11,612 nucleotides of DNA from Candidatus Melainabacteria bacterium. Its GTDB lineage: Bacteria > Cyanobacteriota > Vampirovibrionia > Obscuribacterales > Obscuribacteraceae. A program made the translations under genes and the position numbers. Under the pieces are notes generated by a model. It was not told where the DNA came from, ran no database searches, and worked only from the letters and a program-made list of their open reading frames with translations. The stretch is taken from positions 1-11,612 of the forward strand of contig PLXC01000175.1 in assembly GCA_003151275.1 (NCBI GenBank). The letters are read 5' to 3'. This document shows positions 1-5,556 of this stretch, piece after piece. Positions within the stretch are counted from its first letter, which is position 1. Each line of letters begins with the position of its first letter.

Positions 1-129
1 TAAGGATCTTGGCACCATTTCTGCCCGATTATTTGAAGCCATCTCGCTCATGTTATAAGTTTCTCACTTGCCCTTTTCGCTTGGGGCGCCATATTCAAAG
101 GAGCCGGGACTTTAAAAAGGAAGGCTTTT

Positions 130-273
130 TTAGCACCCAATTCCAGCAATCGCTTTCAACACCGCTGCTAAACCGCTCAAAAGCACGACAGTGAACATTC
201 CGAAACCTGCCACCAATCCAAATAATGCGATTCCAACGTCGCTAAATTCTCCCCTCTGGCTACGGTTTCTCAT
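130..273 (-). CDS. Small single-span membrane protein, 47 aa, unknown function
   Basis: This frame is supported by a clear ribosome binding site: AAGGAAAG lies about 6 bases before the ATG at 273. The product starts with a basic stretch (MRNRSQRGEFSD). A continuous hydrophobic, glycine-rich segment follows from about residue 13 to 45 (key residues GIALFGLVAGFGMFTVVLL), ending in IGC and a TAA stop. The positive-inside charge pattern suggests a single membrane span with the N terminus in the cytoplasm. I recognise no family. The next minus-strand gene upstream is another small frame at 442-606, with a hairpin at 321-345 between them. The AT-rich repeat at 117-132 just beyond the stop (AAAAAG/CTTTTT) could be a weak terminator. 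Existence of the gene rests on the binding site plus the plausible membrane segment; function is unknown. Confidence 0.5.
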   Translation of the reverse strand: MRNRSQRGEFSDVGIALFGLVAGFGMFTVVLLSGLAAVLKAIAGIGC

Positions 274-320
274 TTTGCTCTTTCCTTTTATATGTGAGTT
301 GAATGTCGACCGCGTGTTTA

Positions 321-345
321 GGCAAGCGTTCGCGGCTTGCTTGCC
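321..345. repeat. Inverted repeat (7-bp arms), possible hairpin
   Basis: GGCAAGC (321-327) is perfectly complementary to GCTTGCC (339-345) across an 11-base loop. A competing shorter hairpin (CAAGC with GCTTG) is nested in the same sequence. It lies between the two small minus-strand frames. It could terminate transcription of the upstream one (442-606) or form a leader structure for the downstream one (130-273). There is no T-run on either side, so a classical intrinsic terminator is not shown. Confidence 0.4.
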
Positions 346-441
346 GTTAACAGCTCGATTACTGGTTAGTGTGTCTGCCCAACGCGAGGTTGTATTTAGA
401 TAGTACCGATTCTGGCTCGATTTGATAATGACCTTTGCGCG

Positions 442-606
442 TTAACGAAATGGTGTAAGTGTTTTACTGATCAGTACATCCCCTATATACAGCCTGGGAT
501 TTGACGTCGTTTCGACTTCCACACCAGCGCGCCCGTTTATGTTCGCGAGTGAGCGGTGCAACTGGCAGGCGCCCTCTCGGCCTCCTTGATTAAGAAGAAC
601 ATCCAT
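442..606 (-). CDS. Small hypothetical protein, 54 aa
   Basis: This short frame has a near-ideal Shine-Dalgarno sequence, CGGAGG, followed by a 6-base spacer (ATCTCC) and ATG at 606; it runs to TAA at 442-444. The product begins MDVLLNQGGREGACQLHRSL, has a polar middle, and ends with a short beta-like stretch (RLYIGDVLISKTLTPFR). There is no signal peptide or membrane span. It contains one cysteine (residue 14) and no motif I can assign. It is divergent from the Nramp gene, so the region 607-771 would have to hold promoters for both strands. Support comes only from the binding site and the open frame. A chance open frame of this length is possible, so confidence is moderate to low. Confidence 0.35.
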   Translation of the reverse strand: MDVLLNQGGREGACQLHRSLANINGRAGVEVETTSNPRLYIGDVLISKTLTPFR

Positions 607-692
607 GGAGATCCTCCGAATAGCACGCCCAGGGAACTTCTGGGGAGTTAATGCGGTCTGCTGTCTGTTATCTAAATCAGAGATTGTCTAAA

Positions 693-760
693 TGGCTGCG
701 AACCTAGCTAACTCAGCCACCGTATAGACCGTAAGGTCGATGGCCGGCACCTAGCCGCCA
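693..760 (+). promoter_or_regulatory. Structured 5' leader of the Nramp gene (three hairpins)
   Basis: Three hairpins can form back to back just before the transporter start. The first is TGGCTG (693-698) with CAGCCA (714-719). The second is GACC (727-730) with GGTC (735-738), capped by a GNRA-type GTAA tetraloop. The third is TGGC-C-GGC (741-748) with GCCGCCA (754-760), seven pairs with one bulged C and a 5-base loop. The segment ACCTAGC occurs twice, at 702-708 and 749-755. The last hairpin ends 4 bases before the GAGG binding site, so it could control translation. The sequence does not match what I remember of the yybP-ykoY (Mn2+) consensus. A metal-responsive leader is inference from position only. 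Confidence 0.4.
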
Positions 761-771
761 GTGTGAGGGAA

Positions 772-2094
772 ATGCAAGCTGAACCAATTCCAAAGTCAGA
801 CGAGGAATTAACTCCTCGACAGAAGGCTCTGAGCGAGAAAAATCCCTTCAAGCGATTCTTCCAGGTCCTTGGACCGGGCTTAGTAACTGGTGCATCAGAC
901 GACGATCCTTCTGGCATAGGCACTTATTCGGTTGCCGGAGCCGAATTCGGCTTCTCCACCCTCTGGTTGGCCGTAGTGACACTGCCTATGATGGCAGCCG
1001 TGCAGTATAGCTGCGCTAAAATCGGCATGGTGACAGGTCAGGGTCTTGCTGGGGTATTGAGAAAGCACTACCCGAGACCGCTCCTACTACTGGCCGTTGC
1101 CGCTTTGTTCATAGCAAATACTCTTAACGTCGGAGCAGACATTGGAGCGATCGCTGCAGCCATTGATTTGCTGCATCCGGTGCCAATGCTGCCCACCATA
1201 TTTTTGGTGTCGGTAGGCATATTGATTATCCAAGTCATGGGCTCGTATAAGATGATCGCTGACGTCTTCAAATGGCTGACAGTGGTGCTGTTTGCCTACA
1301 TTGCGACTGCTTTTTTCGTACATGTCGACGTTGGACAAGTATTGAAGAACACATTTATTCCAACCTTTACCCCCACTGCCGAATTCGTCTCCACACTCGT
1401 GGCTATCCTCGGCACAACTATTTCGCCCTATCTCTTCTTCTGGCAAGCCAGTCAGCAAGTCGAAGAAGATAAAAGCGAAGGCAAGAAGGCACTCTGGCAA
1501 CGACGTGGTGCCTCGCATGGGGAGCTGAAGGTGGCGGCACTTGACGTCAATGCCGGAATGTTCTTATCCAACTTGGTCATGTATTTCATCATCTTTACCT
1601 GTGCTGCCACTCTCCACGAAAGCGGCCACATTCATATTACGACGGAAATAGATGCGGCTAAAGCGTTGGTACCTGTAGCCGGTAAGTTTGCTGAAGTACT
1701 GTTTGCGATTGGTTTGATCGGCACCGGACTGCTGGCGATTCCGATCTTGACTGGCTCGGCAGCTTACGCTGTTTCTGAAGCGTTCTTATGGCGCCAAGGA
1801 TTGGACGAAAGACCAGAGCGTGCAAAACAATTTTATCTCGTGATTGCCGTCTCAACTCTTGTAGGCATGGCGATGAACTTTTTCGGCATGAATGCTATTC
1901 AGGCGCTCTTCTGGTCAGCTGTGCTGAACGGAGTAGTGGCGCCACCATTGTTGATTTTAATCATGCTCGTCGTGAACAATAAGAAAATAATGGGCGATAA
2001 GGTGAATGGTCGTCTCACCAACATAGCGGGCTGGGCATCGACAGTAGCTATGTCAGCAGCAGCTATAGCGTTGTTCGTGACCTGGGGCAAATAA
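772..2094 (+). CDS. Nramp-family (SLC11-like) divalent metal ion transporter with altered metal-site motifs
   Basis: This is an integral membrane protein of about 440 aa with roughly 11 hydrophobic segments, the usual size for bacterial Nramp/MntH proteins, which couple uptake of Mn2+, Fe2+ or related ions to protons. Family signatures include LGPGLVTGASDDDPSGIGTYS (near residues 33-53) in the first membrane segment and GTTISPYLFFWQASQ (near 214-228) in the sixth. In canonical Nramps these read DPGN and MPH. Here the Asp-Pro is kept, Gly-Asn becomes Ser-Gly, and the metal-coordinating Met of segment 6 is Ser (residue 218). Such changes occur in divergent Nramp-related branches with other ion preferences, so the substrate is open. 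I chose ATG 772 over the in-frame GTG 763 because GAGG precedes only the ATG, although the 3-base spacing is short. The leader upstream is structured (693-760). A terminator-like hairpin at 2173-2196 follows. Confidence 0.9.
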   Translation: MQAEPIPKSDEELTPRQKALSEKNPFKRFFQVLGPGLVTGASDDDPSGIGTYSVAGAEFGFSTLWLAVVTLPMMAAVQYSCAKIGMVTGQGLAGVLRKHYPRPLLLLAVAALFIANTLNVGADIGAIAAAIDLLHPVPMLPTIFLVSVGILIIQVMGSYKMIADVFKWLTVVLFAYIATAFFVHVDVGQVLKNTFIPTFTPTAEFVSTLVAILGTTISPYLFFWQASQQVEEDKSEGKKALWQRRGASHGELKVAALDVNAGMFLSNLVMYFIIFTCAATLHESGHIHITTEIDAAKALVPVAGKFAEVLFAIGLIGTGLLAIPILTGSAAYAVSEAFLWRQGLDERPERAKQFYLVIAVSTLVGMAMNFFGMNAIQALFWSAVLNGVVAPPLLILIMLVVNNKKIMGDKVNGRLTNIAGWASTVAMSAAAIALFVTWGK

Positions 2095-2172
2095 GTATCT
2101 GCTATTGGCGCAGTCTTATGACAGCCGCGCAGTCTCATTGCAGCCACCTATTCGTTCGTTGCGCCCAACACA

Positions 2173-2196
2173 AAGGTCAGGACAAAGCCTGACCTT
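2173..2196. terminator. Terminator-like hairpin between convergent genes
   Basis: AAGGTCAGG (2173-2181) pairs perfectly with CCTGACCTT (2188-2196) over a 6-base loop, giving a 9-bp stem. It sits between the convergent stops of the Nramp gene (2094, plus) and the fasciclin gene (2258, minus), the usual place for a shared bidirectional terminator. A T-run is missing on both strands, so termination strength is uncertain. Confidence 0.55.
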
Positions 2197-2257
2197 GAAG
2201 TGTGAATAGAACGACAATCGCTGCCTGCAACTATTGCTTGGACTCGCTAAGCCTTAG

Positions 2258-2815
2258 CTATTGAGCTAATTGCGGCATTAGTGGTTGGTCTACGATGTGG
2301 ATGATGCCATTGCTGCAACGTATGTCGGCTTCCTTCACATGGGCTTTGTCAGCATATAATCCAGCCTTTTTAGCATCCTTGTCGGAGTTCACCGAAAGCT
2401 TGATTTCATGTCCTTCCATGGATTTGACTGAGGCCATGGCTGATAGCGCTTTGGAATCAAGCCGAGCGTCAGGCACTACTTCGTAGGACAAAACTTGTGT
2501 CAGCTTCTTTTTGTTGTTGAACAAGGTATCTTGATCTGCTTGGTTTATTTTTCCCCAAGCTTTGTCATCAGCGGCAAACACTGTGAATGGACCCTTCCCT
2601 TTCAGCTTATTGTCCATGTCAAATGAGCTGTTTAACCCTTCCAACATTTTGTGGAAGCGACCGCGGACGCGCAGTGTGTTGATGATGTCTTGCTTTTCAG
2701 CTGTGGACATTTTGCCGCCTGTAGTTGGGTCGTTCGCGAACGACGCTGGGCTGATGACCGACAGAAGCGCAATGGCAAGCAAAAGTGACTTCTTGTTTTC
2801 TATGATGCGACGCAT
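2258..2815 (-). CDS. Secreted single-domain fasciclin (FAS1) protein
   Basis: The product is about 185 aa. It has a signal peptide (basic start MRRIIENKK, hydrophobic core SLLLAIALLSVI, likely cleavage after PASFA near residue 27) followed by one FAS1 domain, about residues 43-182. The two conserved FAS1 blocks are visible: the H1-like block GPFTVFAADDKAW (about 75-87) and the H2-like block NGIIHIVDQPLMP (about 169-181). Bacterial FAS1 proteins are exported and usually linked to adhesion or matrix interactions; the ligand here is unknown. I chose ATG 2815 because GGAG lies 6 bases upstream of it. The in-frame ATG 2827, four codons earlier, overlaps that binding site and has none of its own. 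The gene follows the 554-aa acidic gene in the same direction after 72 bases, so co-transcription is possible, though a weak hairpin lies between them. Confidence 0.92.
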   Translation of the reverse strand: MRRIIENKKSLLLAIALLSVISPASFANDPTTGGKMSTAEKQDIINTLRVRGRFHKMLEGLNSSFDMDNKLKGKGPFTVFAADDKAWGKINQADQDTLFNNKKKLTQVLSYEVVPDARLDSKALSAMASVKSMEGHEIKLSVNSDKDAKKAGLYADKAHVKEADIRCSNGIIHIVDQPLMPQLAQ

Positions 2816-2838
2816 TTTCTTCTCCATTATTGTTCAAA

Positions 2839-2855
2839 GACCCAGTGATCGGGTC
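2839..2855 (-). terminator. Weak hairpin between the acidic-protein gene and the fasciclin gene
   Basis: GACCC (2839-2843) pairs with GGGTC (2851-2855) over a 7-base loop; read on the minus strand it is followed by TTTG. This short 5-bp stem might be a weak terminator or an attenuator in the leader of the fasciclin gene. The evidence is only the inverted repeat and its intergenic position. Confidence 0.25.
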
Positions 2856-2887
2856 CGGCGACCTGAACACAATAGCAGACCTTTGTA

Positions 2888-4552
2888 CTACAATGTGGAA
2901 TTGTCTTCTGCAGGGTCTTTTAGCTCTGCAGTGTCGACCTCAGTTGTTTGAGAAGTTTCTTTTTTCGGTTTGGCGCTAAGCATTTTCATTTGCTCTGTCA
3001 CAGCTTTAATCACGGAAGCGGAATATTCCGAAGCGGCTTTTAACCACGAAGATCGGGGCGACTCTGGCACCACATCTGGTGCTTCTTCTCCTTCAATATT
3101 TTCTGCCCCGGAGACACTTCCTGACGTTGGCGAACCTGGAGAAAAAACGTTCGGCGTTGCAATGCTATTCAATACTGACGGCGTCGGGATGCTATCTAAT
3201 TCATCGAGTGTTGGCAGAGATTCACCAGTGCTCTGCGAGCACCATTGGTTCATTACTGTTGGTACGGCTTCGGCGCTATCTGACTGTTCGGACTTGAGCG
3301 TATCCCAATTTCCGGACGCCGTTGCTTCCTTAATATCGTCTGAGATATCGCCAGTGATTTCTGCCTTGGCTTTCGTGCTTTCAGCGCGCGCCTTGGTTCT
3401 TTTTTGCAAGACTTCAAACGCATTTATGGATCCGAATTTGCTTCTCGCCTCAGCAACTTCATCTGGGCTGATATCGTCGTCCTCACTGATGCTCACTTTA
3501 CTAACTCCCACATCGTTAGTTTGACCCTGAACCGCGACTGATTCAGTAATACCCAAGACAGCTTCGCTAATACCCTCATCGTTTTGATCTGGGTTGATCT
3601 CTGATTTACTGGTACTATCGTGTTCGATGCCGGCAAGGATGCCGGCGCTCCCAGGTGTTGTCTCCGCGTCATCGACCCTGACGTCGGCGCTCTCAGGTTT
3701 TGCCTCCGCGTCATCGACACTGGCTTCGGCTTTATCGATTTCAAAGTTTTCGCTCGTGCGGACTTCTGCGTCACTAAAAAATATGTCTGGGTTATTATTC
3801 CCAGGAACACTATTGAGCTGATCTGATGAGTCGGACACTACGATCGCGTCTACAATTTCTATCTGCTCACTTGTGTTTTCATGGCGATCCTGATCATGAA
3901 CAACCGTTGATTGCTCAATAATCGATGTGGTATCAGGCAGAGGACTATGTTCACCACGCGCGGTTGCCAGTAAGGCCTGCTCATAACTTTGGTGCGCCAC
4001 GGTTTGGTAGTTTAGTTCAGTAGCCGGTGTCTCTTTAAGTGTGTCGCTTTCGCCACTCTCCGCGACGTTATCAACAATCGGCGTCCACTTAAGGCGAATT
4101 CCTTCAGGCGTGTGCTTAAACTGACTAGCGCTGTCACTATCTTCGCCACCCGGCGCGGAAATTTCAGCTGCTTTGCCAAACCATTGTGCTTCGAAAGTGT
4201 TTCCAGTGGTGCCAAAACTTGAGAGGTCGTCAGGAGCTGTTCCAGACGTTTGATACCTGATCAGTCTCTTCAGTGCATGCCAAGAATCGCTTTTGGGACT
4301 TTCATCTTTATCAGCAACTTCAGTTCGAGAATTGTATGAGGCACGCCCAGAAGCTTCACTGCTGCGGGCGTCTTGGGCACTGGACTTTATTTTTACCCCA
4401 AAGTGTTGGTGGTAAAAATCGAAGACCTTTTCGTCATCGCGAGGTTGATCCGCCCCGGATCTTTCGGCGCCACCACGATCGGAATCTCCTCCCGGCTTCA
4501 TTGAGCCAGGCTCTTCCGCACCTGTAGGTGTAGAGTTTCCGCCGTCTTTCAT
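2888..4552 (-). CDS. Acidic, largely disordered 554-aa protein of unknown function
   Basis: I recognise no family. The protein is very rich in Ser, Asp, Glu, Ala and Thr, with no signal peptide and no membrane segment, so it is probably cytoplasmic and mostly unstructured. More ordered-looking islands are: residues 39-58 (DDEKVFDFYHQHFGVKIKSS); 89-101 (SDSWHALKRLIRY-like); 120-157, with Trp at 124 and 156; a charged helix at 365-399 (FEVLQKRTKARAESTKAKAE); and a C-terminal amphipathic helix at 502-526 (SSWLKAASEYSASVIKAVTE). It holds a 14-residue tandem repeat at 279-306 (VDDAEAKPESADVR then VDDAETTPGSAGIL) and a 9-residue one at 452-469 (LDSIPTPSV, LNSIATPNV). The only Cys is at 438. ATG 4552 lacks an obvious binding site. 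Short helical islands in a disordered chain could mean a scaffold or interaction hub, but this is inference. Confidence 0.75.
   Translation of the reverse strand: MKDGGNSTPTGAEEPGSMKPGGDSDRGGAERSGADQPRDDEKVFDFYHQHFGVKIKSSAQDARSSEASGRASYNSRTEVADKDESPKSDSWHALKRLIRYQTSGTAPDDLSSFGTTGNTFEAQWFGKAAEISAPGGEDSDSASQFKHTPEGIRLKWTPIVDNVAESGESDTLKETPATELNYQTVAHQSYEQALLATARGEHSPLPDTTSIIEQSTVVHDQDRHENTSEQIEIVDAIVVSDSSDQLNSVPGNNNPDIFFSDAEVRTSENFEIDKAEASVDDAEAKPESADVRVDDAETTPGSAGILAGIEHDSTSKSEINPDQNDEGISEAVLGITESVAVQGQTNDVGVSKVSISEDDDISPDEVAEARSKFGSINAFEVLQKRTKARAESTKAKAEITGDISDDIKEATASGNWDTLKSEQSDSAEAVPTVMNQWCSQSTGESLPTLDELDSIPTPSVLNSIATPNVFSPGSPTSGSVSGAENIEGEEAPDVVPESPRSSWLKAASEYSASVIKAVTEQMKMLSAKPKKETSQTTEVDTAELKDPAEDNSTL
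3635..3718. repeat. 42-bp tandem repeat, two units, inside the acidic-protein gene
   Basis: Units 3635-3676 and 3677-3718 are adjacent and agree at about 34 of 42 positions, sharing a 15-base end (CTCCGCGTCATCGAC). The length is a multiple of three and encodes VDDAE-[AT]-[KT]-P-x-SA-x-x-x twice, so expansion or contraction would keep the reading frame. Confidence 0.75.
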
Positions 4553-4878
4553 AATTTTTGACTGAAGCCCTAGAAACAGTCAGGTCCGAAAAGTTCGCTA
4601 ATGCGTTCTCTTGTGCAATATACCCAATTGCCACCGGTACAGTCCAGTATCCACAGATTTTCGTCCCCAAAAAGGGTTATCGGGGAGACCCTGGAACGAC
4701 GGCGAATAGGAATTTATGACTCAGCCCTACCGGATGTCAATAAGACTCACTATAATGAGTGAAAGGAGGACAATATCGAGACGATTTGGCGATTGTCGGC
4801 GAGATTGCATCGATCGGTTGGTGATTCGAACTTTGGTTCGCCTCGCTCACCACATACGGTGCCTTGATATTGGTAAGT
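4553..4878. other. Divergent intergenic region
   Basis: This gene-free stretch separates the minus-strand acidic-protein gene from the plus-strand TPR gene, so it should hold promoters for both. On the plus strand a perfect TATAAT (4751-4756) sits in a dyad and is followed at once by AAAGGAGG (4762-4769), which has no properly placed ATG. A 60-codon open frame crosses it (4716-4898), but it overlaps the TPR gene start, is unusually Arg-rich and looks accidental. On the minus strand a TATATT-like box lies near 4616-4621 without a good -35 partner. No RNA gene was recognised. Confidence 0.5.
4745..4760 (+). promoter_or_regulatory. Palindrome overlapping a consensus -10 box
   Basis: ACTCACTATAATGAGT is a 16-bp dyad with a single mismatched pair (ACTCA and TGAGT arms around a TATA centre) and contains a perfect sigma-70 TATAAT at 4751-4756. 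No good -35 box lies 16-18 bases upstream. A palindrome over the -10 box is the usual layout of a repressor site, so it may regulate the TPR gene starting about 120 bases downstream. Regulation is inferred, not shown. Confidence 0.4.
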
Positions 4879-5538
4879 ATGGACGCGCGATTATGTAGAG
4901 CAAAATGGGGCGAATACAAGCTTTTGGCGCACGAAGCGACTGAGCAATTTCGCTTTGAGGAAGCAGAGCAATATTGGTGGCTTGCCATTCGTCAGGCTGA
5001 GGATGCGCAGTCGCCCCAGATGGTGTGTATGTGCCTGGATGGGCTGGGAGACTTGTTCGTCAAACAAGGTCGACATCAAGATTCTGAGCCTCTGTATCGA
5101 GAATCCCTGCACAAAAAGGTAGCAGCACTGGGTGAGAATCATCCGGTAGTTGGACGCGCTTACAACAGCCTCGCATTCTCTCTGTACAAATTTGGTAAAG
5201 TCGACGAGTCCGAACATTCGCTCAGGCAAGCGCTGATGATTTTTCAAAATACGCTTGGTTTGGGCATTCCAGAAGCGCAATGGAGCGCCAAACATTTGGT
5301 GCGATTGTTGCGCGAACAAAATCGCATGCCCGAAGCTGCTGAAATGAGCAAGGTGATGGACCGCGCTACAGTGACAAATTTATTGGAGCAAACGGCTAAC
5401 GGCCCGCGTTTGCCGGCAGCTCTTTGTGAGGTGTGCCATCGACCTTATAAAGGAATGCAATGCTTGCGCTGCACGCAAAAAGGGATGTCTGCACTGCGGA
5501 CACTCGAATCCGTCCCTGGTCATAAGGCCCAGAAGTAG
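4879..5538 (+). CDS. TPR protein with C-terminal CxxC/CxxC zinc-ribbon-like tail
   Basis: The product is about 219 aa and cytoplasmic, with no signal peptide or membrane segment. Residues about 15-160 form TPR-type helical repeats of the kinesin-light-chain style, with phrases such as FEEAEQYWWLAIRQAEDA, CLDGLGDLFVKQGRHQDSEPLYRESL, HPVVGRAYNSLAFSLYKFGKVDESE and AAEMSKVMDRA. The C-terminal part carries C183-x2-C186 and C195-x2-C198 in the segment CEVCHRPYKGMQCLRC, a spacing typical of a small zinc-binding knuckle. TPRs mediate protein-protein contacts; the partner is unknown. The TPR part resembles that of the convergent 644-aa protein (both have a short AEQ-x-F...AE-x-W entry helix and an AESLY/SEPLY repeat). 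The stops of the two genes are only 18 bases apart. I prefer ATG 4879 because it is the first ATG, though its binding site is weak; TTG 4864 is possible. Confidence 0.82.
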   Translation: MDARLCRAKWGEYKLLAHEATEQFRFEEAEQYWWLAIRQAEDAQSPQMVCMCLDGLGDLFVKQGRHQDSEPLYRESLHKKVAALGENHPVVGRAYNSLAFSLYKFGKVDESEHSLRQALMIFQNTLGLGIPEAQWSAKHLVRLLREQNRMPEAAEMSKVMDRATVTNLLEQTANGPRLPAALCEVCHRPYKGMQCLRCTQKGMSALRTLESVPGHKAQK

Positions 5539-5556
5539 GAAGGACAGATAGTTAAA

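Noticed and set aside
1..51. Minus-strand frame from ATG at 51 running off the left edge (begins MSEMASNN)
   Set aside because: Only 17 codons are visible and there is no convincing ribosome binding site, so it cannot be supported.
690..765. tRNA gene in the hairpin-rich leader
   Set aside because: There is no GGTTCGAATCC-type T-loop, no acceptor stem pairing, and the hairpins are not arranged as a cloverleaf.
640..771. yybP-ykoY manganese riboswitch upstream of the Nramp gene
   Set aside because: The conserved loop sequences of that class, as remembered, are not seen; only unassigned hairpins are supported.
2970..3524. Plus-strand 184-codon open frame opposite the acidic-protein gene
   Set aside because: It is antisense to a frame with consistent composition over 554 codons. 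Its Ser/Leu-rich product mirrors the Asp/Glu/Ser-rich sense strand, so it is a shadow.
4716..4898. Plus-strand 60-codon frame in the divergent region
   Set aside because: It is Arg-rich, overlaps the TPR gene start out of frame, and the AAAGGAGG inside it does not serve its start codons.
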